Source of the DNA: JBBRMY01 sp038230595
Lineage (GTDB): Bacteria; Bacteroidota; Ignavibacteria; Tepidaquicellales; Tepidaquicellaceae
Length of the DNA stretch: 8,826 nt
Assembly: GCA_038230595.1 (NCBI GenBank)
Contig: JBBRMY010000109.1
Span: forward strand, 1-8,826
Direction of reading: 5' to 3'
The notes below the pieces were generated by a model, which was not told the origin of the DNA, ran no database searches, and saw only the letters and a program-made list of their open reading frames with translations. This document shows positions 1-5,865 of the stretch, piece by piece. The translations under genes were made by a program, and so were the position numbers. Each line of letters opens with the position of its first letter. Position 1 is the first letter of the stretch.

Positions 1-1093
1 AAACTTTCACTGAACTATTTGAGACACATGTAACATAAATTTTTGATTGATCTGGGCTTAAAATTATCTGATATGGTTTAAAATTACCGGTACCATTTCC
101 GGATGGTGGAACTGTAATATCAATTGGTCCATCGGCTGCAATACTCATGTCTGAAGTGTTTATCTTAAACAGCCATTCTCCTATCTGAGAAGATACATAT
201 ATAAAATTTCCATCATTGGTTATTGCCATTCCATGTGGAGCTTTCATTTTCGTATCTGTAGCTGTATCAATAAGCGACATACTTGAAGTACTGAATTTCT
301 TTGTATATCTCTCCGTACCGCTTGCATCAAAATTAGTTACGTAACCTGTATTACCATCTGGTGAAATAACCAAATGCGCCGGATTTAATCCTGCCGCCAT
401 TCTTCCAACCTTTGCAAAAGTATTTATATCATATTTTTCTACATATCCTTCCTGAATTAAGCTCACATATATAAATCTTTTTTGAGGATCAGTAGTAATG
501 TAATGCGGAGCATCTAAAATGTTCGCTCTTCCTCCGACAGGTATCATTCTTGTAACTGTTTGATTATCAGTATTCAAAACTGCTATAAGATCAGTTGCCT
601 GGTTAGTAATAAATGCTTTGTTTGTAAATCTTTGATTTGCAATATCTCCATTGGTATTCGGCGCTCCGTTATTTATCCAGTTTATAACTGTTGCAACTCT
701 CCCTGAATCAAGCTTATGCACTTCAGTAAATACTAACGATACCGGTGAAATAGTAGTATCACTGTTAATAGTTGAAGTCATATGTGACCAGAATGCATTG
801 TAAGGTATTACCATCGTACCATTGTTAGAGCCCGCCATGGTATTTGACCAGTTTACAAGATCTAAGCCAGCTGCCCTGTTCTCAGTGCTGTGGCAGCCCG
901 AGCTGGTACAGGTATTGTTGGTTGAATTATAAACTGTATTAAAAACCGTTTTAACATCTGCCGGAAAATCTGAAGTAGTAGGAGTGGTTACAAAGTCCTG
1001 CTTGCAGGATTGAAAGCTTATCATTAGTAAATAAATAAACGTAAGGTTTGAAAGAGCAGCGGCAATATATATAATTCTTTTTTTCATTTTCAT
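1..1093 (-). CDS. Lipoprotein with CX4CH cytochrome-like domain and YVTN beta-propeller (3' end outside window)
   Basis: This gene is open from the ATG at 1093 to the left edge: 364 codons are visible and the C-terminus is missing. Residues 1-29 form a lipoprotein signal (K2, K4, K5 and R6, a hydrophobic stretch at about 7-27, then FQSC with the lipidated Cys at C30). Residues about 45-150 resemble the planctomycete-type cytochrome c domain: C62-x4-C67-H68, then AGLDL, then a WINNGAP end. The usual MPP segment carrying the distal Met is not obvious, so heme binding is inferred. From about residue 160 there are propeller blades with YVTN-type strands (YVSL at 209, YVTN at 251, YVSS at 299, YVTC at 353), several preceded by PH or AH and SPDG-like turns. 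It is probably anchored in the envelope, facing the periplasm or outside, possibly for electron transfer or binding; the substrate is unknown. It starts 3 nt after the thioesterase stop, so the two are likely co-transcribed. M3 is an alternative start. Confidence 0.85.
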   Translation of the reverse strand, partial: MKMKKRIIYIAAALSNLTFIYLLMISFQSCKQDFVTTPTTSDFPADVKTVFNTVYNSTNNTCTSSGCHSTENRAAGLDLVNWSNTMAGSNNGTMVIPYNAFWSHMTSTINSDTTISPVSLVFTEVHKLDSGRVATVINWINNGAPNTNGDIANQRFTNKAFITNQATDLIAVLNTDNQTVTRMIPVGGRANILDAPHYITTDPQKRFIYVSLIQEGYVEKYDINTFAKVGRMAAGLNPAHLVISPDGNTGYVTNFDASGTERYTKKFSTSSMSLIDTATDTKMKAPHGMAITNDGNFIYVSSQIGEWLFKINTSDMSIAADGPIDITVPPSGNGTGNFKPYQIILSPDQSKIYVTCVSNSSVKV

Positions 1094-1096
1094 GGG

Positions 1097-1534
1097 TTAC
1101 TGTTTTATCTTAAAGTCTATTTCAAAATTTTTTATTTCGTCAATAAATTTATCAGTTATTTTTAAAGGCAGATTTGTATTCACATCCAGATTCACTAAAA
1201 TTCCTGAACCTCTGCAAACTGTGATCCCCTTTTTATTAACTATTTCCTGCTCAAAGCAAAAACTCGAATTTTTAACCCACGATATTTTTGTAAAAATATC
1301 TATCTCTTCATCAAGCTTTGCAGGTGCCAGATAATCAATTGTATTATTTACAACAACGAACATTAAACCGTCATCAAAAACTCCGTTAGGCTGAATATTA
1401 TATCCAAGATTTCTGCGGTATTCAATTCTTCCGACCTCCATGTACTGAAGATAAACAGAGTTATGAACTATTCCCTGAGAGTCTACTTCATAATTCCTGA
1501 CCCTTACAGAATATTTATGTCTGAAATTACTCAC
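1097..1534 (-). CDS. Acyl-CoA thioesterase, 4HBT hotdog family (YbgC/FadM-like)
   Basis: The protein has 145 residues, the usual length for a single-hotdog 4-hydroxybenzoyl-CoA thioesterase family enzyme. Near the N-terminus it carries the family signature: D18, then GIVHN (21-25), then YLQYMEVGR, with D18 as the expected catalytic Asp and H24/N25 at the oxyanion and substrate site. Members cleave acyl-CoA or acyl-ACP thioesters in the cytoplasm to release free acids; the acyl chain preferred here cannot be read from sequence. The start is GTG at 1534: an in-frame stop (TAA, 1555-1553) lies just upstream, no ATG lies between, and the family signature begins only a few residues later. No Shine-Dalgarno sequence precedes it. 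It is the first gene of a two-gene unit with the lipoprotein. YbgC relatives often associate with Tol-Pal envelope genes, but none are visible here. Confidence 0.88.
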   Translation of the reverse strand: MSNFRHKYSVRVRNYEVDSQGIVHNSVYLQYMEVGRIEYRRNLGYNIQPNGVFDDGLMFVVVNNTIDYLAPAKLDEEIDIFTKISWVKNSSFCFEQEIVNKKGITVCRGSGILVNLDVNTNLPLKITDKFIDEIKNFEIDFKIKQ

Positions 1535-1575
1535 AATTATTTTATAAAAAATTTACATGAATTTTAATGTTAAAA

Positions 1576-1603
1576 GCTATACAGACAGGTAAAGATTTGT
1601 AAA
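1576..1603 (-). promoter_or_regulatory. Possible sigma70-like promoter for the thioesterase-lipoprotein unit
   Basis: On the minus strand TTTACA (1603-1598) is followed after 16 nt by TATAGC (1581-1576). The first matches TTGACA at five of six positions and the second matches TATAAT at four. Transcription would start near 1569 and give a leader of about 35 nt before the GTG start. In such A+T-rich DNA this match can arise by chance, and Bacteroidota-type sigma factors prefer a different consensus, so this is only a candidate. Confidence 0.25.
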
Positions 1604-1651
1604 CAAAAAATGAACTTGTTAATCCTTCCAAATTAAATTTTATTACTCGTA

Positions 1652-1671
1652 GAGACACATATTTGTGTCTC
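1652..1671. repeat. Perfect 8-bp palindrome, GAGACACA / TGTGTCTC, 4-nt loop
   Basis: The arms GAGACACA (1652-1659) and TGTGTCTC (1664-1671) are exact reverse complements around the loop TATT. It is preceded by CGTA. The design (CGTAGAGAC-, short AT centre, -GTCTC) resembles a dispersed palindromic repeat that I recall from many Bacteroidota and cyanobacterial genomes with a different central part; that resemblance is from memory, not from a search. It lies just before the 48/49-bp tandem block, between two divergent genes, so it is not placed as a terminator for either. Alternatives are a protein-binding operator or an inert dispersed repeat. Confidence 0.7.
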
Positions 1672-1683
1672 ACCAAATGAAGG

Positions 1684-1955
1684 TAGCTCCGTAGGCGCAA
1701 CCTGTTTGTAACAATGATCAGCGCCATAACATTAGCTCCGAAGGAGCAACCTGTTTGTAACAAAGATCAGCACCATAACATTAGCTCCGTAGGAGCAACC
1801 TGCTTGTAACAAAGAACAGCACCAAATATTAGCTCCGTAGGAGCAACCTGTTTGTAACAAAGAACAGCACCAAATATTAGCTCCGTAGGAGCAACCTGTT
1901 TGTAACAAATATTAGCACCATATCATTAGCTCCGTTAAGAGCGCCCTGTAAATAT
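1684..1955. repeat. Six tandem copies of a 48/49-bp hairpin-bearing unit
   Basis: Copies begin with TAGCTCCG at 1684, 1733, 1782, 1830, 1878 and 1927, giving periods of 49, 49, 48, 48 and 49 bp. The third and fourth copies differ at a single base; the sixth is degenerate and fades out near 1955. Copies two to five hold a perfect 5-bp inverted repeat, GCTCC and GGAGC, around GTA or GAA (for example 1784-1796); the first copy has a mismatch and the last a shortened stem. Each hairpin is followed by CAACCTG, TTGTAACAA and a CAGCACCA-like stretch. The whole unit is conserved, so there are no unique spacers as in CRISPR. The block fills the region between the thioesterase and arginase genes. Its function is unknown; it may be a dispersed intergenic repeat, a set of protein-binding sites, or RNA hairpins if transcribed. 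Confidence 0.93.
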
Positions 1956-1961
1956 TATAAT
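1935..1961 (+). promoter_or_regulatory. rocF: Possible promoter for arginase
   Basis: An exact TATAAT lies at 1956-1961, with a weak -35-like TTAAGA at 1935-1940 (four of six matches, 15-nt spacing, shorter than ideal). The -35 part falls inside the last, degenerate repeat copy. Transcription would start near 1968 and give a leader of about 77 nt. The -10 match is good but chance matches are common in A+T-rich sequence. Confidence 0.35.
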
Positions 1962-2044
1962 TCTCCACATACTCCTCCAACCAATTTCCCTTCACTATTC
2001 TATAGCCACTACTCTTCCCATTTCCCTTAAATCTCAAATCAAAT
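1951..2044 (+). other. G-depleted leader in front of arginase
   Basis: These 94 bases contain a single G (at 2005) on the plus strand and are rich in C, T and A, with runs such as CTCC, TTCCC and CCCTT. There is no Shine-Dalgarno sequence before the arginase ATG. An RNA copy could hardly fold on itself, so initiation would rely on an open leader, which is the mode usually described for Bacteroidota. The composition is directly visible; the functional reading is inferred. Confidence 0.6.
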
Positions 2045-3013
2045 ATGATTATATTAAATTCTATGATAAACGCTGACAGAAACAAAAAAATTAACAGAAA
2101 GATTGGCTTAATTGGTTTTCCAATGGATCTTGGAGCAGACAGAAGAGGTGTCGATATGGGACCTTCTGCTTTAAGATATGCAGGACTTGAAAGAAAGCTC
2201 GAGGTATTAGGTTACAATGTAACTGACTATGGTGATATTGACATCGAAATATCCGAAAGACAAACAATAAAAAATCCAAAGCTAAAATACCTATCAGAAA
2301 TTGTTAAAACTACAAAGCTTCTCGCTAAGAAAGTAGAATCAATTATGAACAAGAAGCAGTTCCCTCTTATTATCGGAGGTGATCATGCAACTGCTCTTGG
2401 CTCTATAGCAGGTATCTCAAGTTATTGCAGAAAGAAAAAGAAAACTTTGGGTGTGATATGGGTTGATGCTCATCCTGATATGAATACTGAAAAAACTACT
2501 CCATCAGGAAATATTCACGGTATGCCAATGGCAGCATCATTGGGTTTAGGTCATTCACGCTTGGTTGGACTAAACGGTTTTTCACCAAAGCTGAAACCGG
2601 AAAACGTAGCAATGATAGGAATAAGAGATGTTGACAGAGAAGAAGCAATGAATATTCAATCTCTGAAAATGAAGAATATTTTTACAATGTCAGAGGTTGA
2701 CAAACTTGGTGTTCACAGAATTATTGCAAAGATACTTTCTGATTTTAAAACGAGAGTTGATCATATTCATATTAGCTTTGATATGGATGGTATTGATCCT
2801 GATTATGCAGAAGGAGTTGGCACTCCTGTTCCCGGTGGCTTGACTTACAGAGAAGGTCAATTGCTTATGGAAATGGTTGCAGATTGCGGTTGTATGAGTT
2901 CTCTTGAAGTACTGGAAGTTAACCCTATATTAGACTCAAAAAATAAAACTGCAGAGCTTGCAACTGAATTAATTGCATCTGCTTTTGGTAAGAAAATAAT
3001 ATTTAATTCGTAG
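2045..3013 (+). CDS. rocF: Arginase
   Basis: Arginase hydrolyses L-arginine to L-ornithine and urea with a binuclear manganese centre in the cytoplasm. The 322-residue protein is of normal length and has the complete ureohydrolase signature. Metal ligands are H114 in GGDH, D141, H143 and D145 in DAHPDMN, and D246 and D248 in SFDMDGIDP. The arginase-specific substrate segment SGNIHG (154-159) includes H158, the counterpart of the proton-shuttling His of animal arginase, and E291 in LEVNP matches the guanidinium-binding Glu. The N-terminal GADRRGVDMGPSALRYAGL favours arginase over agmatinase or formimidoylglutamase. ATG at 2045 is taken as the start; ATG at 2063 (M7) is also possible, because the conserved part begins only at about residue 19. 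It is the only plus-strand gene here, convergent with valS, and is followed by several hairpins. No urease or ornithine genes are nearby. Confidence 0.95.
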   Translation: MIILNSMINADRNKKINRKIGLIGFPMDLGADRRGVDMGPSALRYAGLERKLEVLGYNVTDYGDIDIEISERQTIKNPKLKYLSEIVKTTKLLAKKVESIMNKKQFPLIIGGDHATALGSIAGISSYCRKKKKTLGVIWVDAHPDMNTEKTTPSGNIHGMPMAASLGLGHSRLVGLNGFSPKLKPENVAMIGIRDVDREEAMNIQSLKMKNIFTMSEVDKLGVHRIIAKILSDFKTRVDHIHISFDMDGIDPDYAEGVGTPVPGGLTYREGQLLMEMVADCGCMSSLEVLEVNPILDSKNKTAELATELIASAFGKKIIFNS

Positions 3014-3116
3014 TTGTAAAAAAGATCTCAACTCTGCTTAATACGAAACAATAGCAATTCTGGTGACGACGCAACAATGACACTTTGGAAACAACGCTCT
3101 TGCTTCGTAACCTAAC

Positions 3117-3138
3117 AAACTAAAATTAGTTTTTATTT
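3117..3138 (+). terminator. AT-rich hairpin with T-rich tail after arginase
   Basis: AAACTAA (3117-3123) pairs with TTAGTTT (3126-3132), and the second arm runs into TTATTT (3133-3138). It starts about 100 nt after the arginase stop and has the hairpin-plus-U-tract form of an intrinsic terminator. The stem has only one G-C pair, so alone it would be weak; it may act with the GC-rich hairpin right after it. Confidence 0.45.
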
Positions 3139-3139
3139 G

Positions 3140-3159
3140 CCCCGACCTTTAGGTCGGGG
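3140..3159. terminator. GC-rich hairpin between convergent arginase and valS
   Basis: CCCCGACC (3140-3147) and GGTCGGGG (3152-3159) are exact inverted arms around TTTA; counting the inner T-A pair the stem is 9 bp. It is the most stable fold in the convergent gap and could stop transcription from either side. The plus-strand tail (GTTATTTC) is only moderately T-rich. On the valS side the following bases are A-rich, so termination there would not follow the textbook form. Confidence 0.6.
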
Positions 3160-3176
3160 GTTATTTCAATCGGGCT

Positions 3177-3192
3177 TTCGGCTTTAGCCGAA
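3177..3192. terminator. Second GC hairpin nearest the valS 3' end
   Basis: TTCGGC (3177-3182) and GCCGAA (3187-3192) are exact inverted arms around TTTA, the same centre as the hairpin at 3140-3159. It lies about 44 nt beyond the valS stop. Without a clear T-tract it is either part of a two-way terminator zone or a dispersed palindromic repeat; the sequence alone does not decide. Confidence 0.45.
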
Positions 3193-3235
3193 CCTTATAA
3201 AACCTCTTGTTACGACGCTCCTGCATTTTAACCTT

Positions 3236-5863
3236 CTAACCTATCAAACTCTGCAGCTTCATTATCTGCTGTTCTGTATTCTTAAGCTTTTCTTTTTCTC
3301 CATCAACAAGTTCTTTAGCTGCCTTTTCTAAAAACTTCTCATTCGACAATTTCTTTTTCAAAGTTTCAGAATACTTAACAAGATTCTCCAGCTCTTTTTT
3401 AAAATTGGCTGACTGCTTTTCTTTGTCAACTAATCCTTCCAGCGATAAATATATTTCACATTTCGGCAGAACTTTAACAGACTGTTCTTCAAATTTCTCA
3501 TAAGTTTTTTCGATCTTTAATTCATCAACCCTACCTATAGAGCGTATGAAATAATCAAATCTGCTTATATTATTTCCAAAATCCTCTTCAAATGGCTTAA
3601 TATTAACATTACATTCTTTACTATAAGGAATATTATTTTCTGTCCTGATATTTCTGATTGAGGTTATCAGTTCTTTAACATTTTCAAGATCACTTTCCAA
3701 TTCATAATTTATCTGTCCTTTGTTCAGTGCTGGAAAATTTTCCAGAGAAATGCTGCTGTTGTCAGTAAGCTCGGTTATAATATGCCATAATTCCTCAGTT
3801 ACAACCGGAATAACAGGGTGAAGCATTTTTAATATAGAAATATATAAATTCTTAGCACGGTCAAGAATTCCTTTTATATCTGCGCCTTCTTTTAAAAGCT
3901 TTACTTTTAATATCTCAATATACCAGTCGCAGAAATCATTCCAGACAAAATTATAAAGAATTTTTGTATAGTCATTAAGCCTGTATTCACACAGGTAATT
4001 CTCTATATCCTTTAATGTATTATTCAGCCTGCTGTCCATCCACCTGTCAAGATCATCAGGTTCGCTTTCAATAGAATTATTAGCATCTGCTTTTTCATAA
4101 TTCATCATTATAAATCTGCCGGCATTCCATAATTTTGTTATGAAATTTCTGCCTATCTCAGTTTTATTTTCATCGAACAAGACATCATTCCCAAGAGGAG
4201 CCAGATAAACTATGGTAAACCTGAGAGCATCAGCTCCATACTTATCCATTACATCAAGCGGATCCGGAGAGTTGCCTAATGTTTTTGACATTTTTCTTCC
4301 CTGTCCGTCTCTTACTATAGAGTTAAAATATACATCTTTAAAAGGTATCTCTTTTTTGTATTCAAGTCCTGCCATTATCATTCTTGCAACCCATAGAAAA
4401 ATAATATCAGCTGCAGTAGCAAGAAAATCAGTCGGATAAAAATATTTCAGTTCAGCATTTGTCTCATCATTCATAGAATTTTCCCATCCAAAAACACTGA
4501 AAGGCCATATCCATGATGAGAACCATGTATCAAGTACGTCCGGATCCTGAGTATAATTTTCAATATCCTTTGGCGGTTCAGTTGCGCAGTAAACTTCGCC
4601 TGTTGAGTTATGATACCATATCGGGATCTGATGTCCCCACCAAAGCTGGCGTGAAATACACCAGTCGCGTATATTCAGCATCCAGTGATTGTATGTTTTT
4701 ACCCATCTGTCCGGATGAAATCTTATCTCACCATCATTAACAACTTTAAGTGCAGGCTTTGCCAGCTCTTTCATTGCTACAAACCATTGTTCTGATAGAT
4801 ATGGCTCTATAACAGCACCGGATTTACTACCATATGCAACATTATGTGTTATTTCTTCAATCTTCTCTAAATTCCCGAGTTCTTTTAACTTTTCAACGAT
4901 TCTTTTCCTTGCAACGAATATATCCAAACCTTTAAATTCTCCGGCATACTCATTTAGCTTTGAATCTTTTGTGATTACATTTATAGATTCGAGATTATGT
5001 CTTTTTCCAACTTCAAAATCATTCGTATCATGAGCCGGTGTTATCTTTAATGCCCCTGTTCCAAAATCAATATCTACATAATCATCAAATATTAGTGGTA
5101 TATTTTTATTTACCAAAGGGTGTATAACACTTTTATTTTTAAGTAAGTTATATCGCTTATCTTCAGGATTTACTGCAACTGCTGTATCTCCGAACATTGT
5201 CTCCGGTCTTGTTGTCGCAACTACTACATATTCTTCTGAATCCCTGAAATAATATCGGATATAATACAACTTATCCTTTTTCTCTTTATATTCTATTTCA
5301 TCATCACTTACAGCTGTTTGAGCTGCAGGATCCCAGTTAACAATCCTTTTCCCTCGGTAAATAAGCCCTTTCTTATAAAGGTCGACAAACACTTCTTTTA
5401 CCGCCGTATTTAACCCATCATCAAGTGTAAATCTTTCTTTTGACCAGTCAACCGAAACTCCGAGCTTTCTAAGCTGCTGTAGAATTATTCCGCCATACTT
5501 TTTTTTCCATTCCCATCCCATTTCAACAAATTTCTCTCTGCCAAGGTCATGCTTTGTCTTTCCCTGAGCTGCTAGTTCCCTTTCAAGTACATGCTGAGTT
5601 GAAATTCCTGCATGATCTATACCGGGAACCCAGCAAACTTCAAATCCCTGCATGCGTTTCCACCGGGAATAAATATCCTGAATTGTATTATTCAGAATGT
5701 GCCCGATATGTAAAATACCCGTGATATTCGGTGGCGGAATTACAACAGAATATTTAGGCTTTCCGGGTTTCACTTTTGCCTCATAGATCTTTGATTCTTC
5801 CCAGATCTTATGCCATTTGTCTTCCGTATGGTTCGGAATATATTTCGGTGGAAATTCTTTCAT
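3236..5863 (-). CDS. valS: Valyl-tRNA synthetase
   Basis: This class I aminoacyl-tRNA synthetase charges tRNA-Val with valine in the cytoplasm and edits mischarged threonine. All domains are present in order across 875 residues: the Rossmann fold with PPPNITG and HIGH (52-55); the CP1 editing domain with TTRPETMFGDTAVAV (about 217-231) and ITPAHDTNDFEVG (274-286); WCISRQLWWGH (401-411); DVLDTWFSS (442-450); the second signature KMSKTLGN (524-531), where the usual KMSKS has Thr; an anticodon-binding helical domain (about 600-750); and a charged C-terminal coiled coil (about 806-875) typical of ValRS. It is shorter than the 951-residue E. coli enzyme but within the family range. The ATG lies 2 nt after the ParA stop with no Shine-Dalgarno sequence, so it is probably the last gene of the operon. 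No T-box leader is present at this internal position. Confidence 0.98.
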   Translation of the reverse strand: MKEFPPKYIPNHTEDKWHKIWEESKIYEAKVKPGKPKYSVVIPPPNITGILHIGHILNNTIQDIYSRWKRMQGFEVCWVPGIDHAGISTQHVLERELAAQGKTKHDLGREKFVEMGWEWKKKYGGIILQQLRKLGVSVDWSKERFTLDDGLNTAVKEVFVDLYKKGLIYRGKRIVNWDPAAQTAVSDDEIEYKEKKDKLYYIRYYFRDSEEYVVVATTRPETMFGDTAVAVNPEDKRYNLLKNKSVIHPLVNKNIPLIFDDYVDIDFGTGALKITPAHDTNDFEVGKRHNLESINVITKDSKLNEYAGEFKGLDIFVARKRIVEKLKELGNLEKIEEITHNVAYGSKSGAVIEPYLSEQWFVAMKELAKPALKVVNDGEIRFHPDRWVKTYNHWMLNIRDWCISRQLWWGHQIPIWYHNSTGEVYCATEPPKDIENYTQDPDVLDTWFSSWIWPFSVFGWENSMNDETNAELKYFYPTDFLATAADIIFLWVARMIMAGLEYKKEIPFKDVYFNSIVRDGQGRKMSKTLGNSPDPLDVMDKYGADALRFTIVYLAPLGNDVLFDENKTEIGRNFITKLWNAGRFIMMNYEKADANNSIESEPDDLDRWMDSRLNNTLKDIENYLCEYRLNDYTKILYNFVWNDFCDWYIEILKVKLLKEGADIKGILDRAKNLYISILKMLHPVIPVVTEELWHIITELTDNSSISLENFPALNKGQINYELESDLENVKELITSIRNIRTENNIPYSKECNVNIKPFEEDFGNNISRFDYFIRSIGRVDELKIEKTYEKFEEQSVKVLPKCEIYLSLEGLVDKEKQSANFKKELENLVKYSETLKKKLSNEKFLEKAAKELVDGEKEKLKNTEQQIMKLQSLIG

Positions 5864-5865
5864 GA

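Noticed and set aside
1092..1334. 80-residue plus-strand ORF
   Set aside because: It is antisense to the thioesterase coding region and has no family signature.
1652..1671. Intrinsic terminator
   Set aside because: It lies upstream of both divergent genes and has no T-run after the stem, so neither flanking gene would end there.
1542..1763. 73-residue minus-strand ORF upstream of the thioesterase
   Set aside because: Its N-terminal half is a translation of the tandem repeat and palindrome, with no recognisable domain; it is a repeat-derived chance frame.
1684..1955. CRISPR array
   Set aside because: The whole 48/49-bp unit is conserved between copies; there are no unique spacers of regular length and no cas genes.
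2091..2279. 62-residue minus-strand ORF
   Set aside because: It is antisense to the conserved arginase N-terminal region.
3014..3235. Small RNA or tRNA gene in the convergent gap
   Set aside because: No cloverleaf or conserved tRNA arm sequences were found; the hairpins are explained better as terminators or palindromic repeats.
4212..4740. Two 75-residue plus-strand ORFs inside valS
   Set aside because: Both are antisense to the catalytic part of valS and show no domain of their own.
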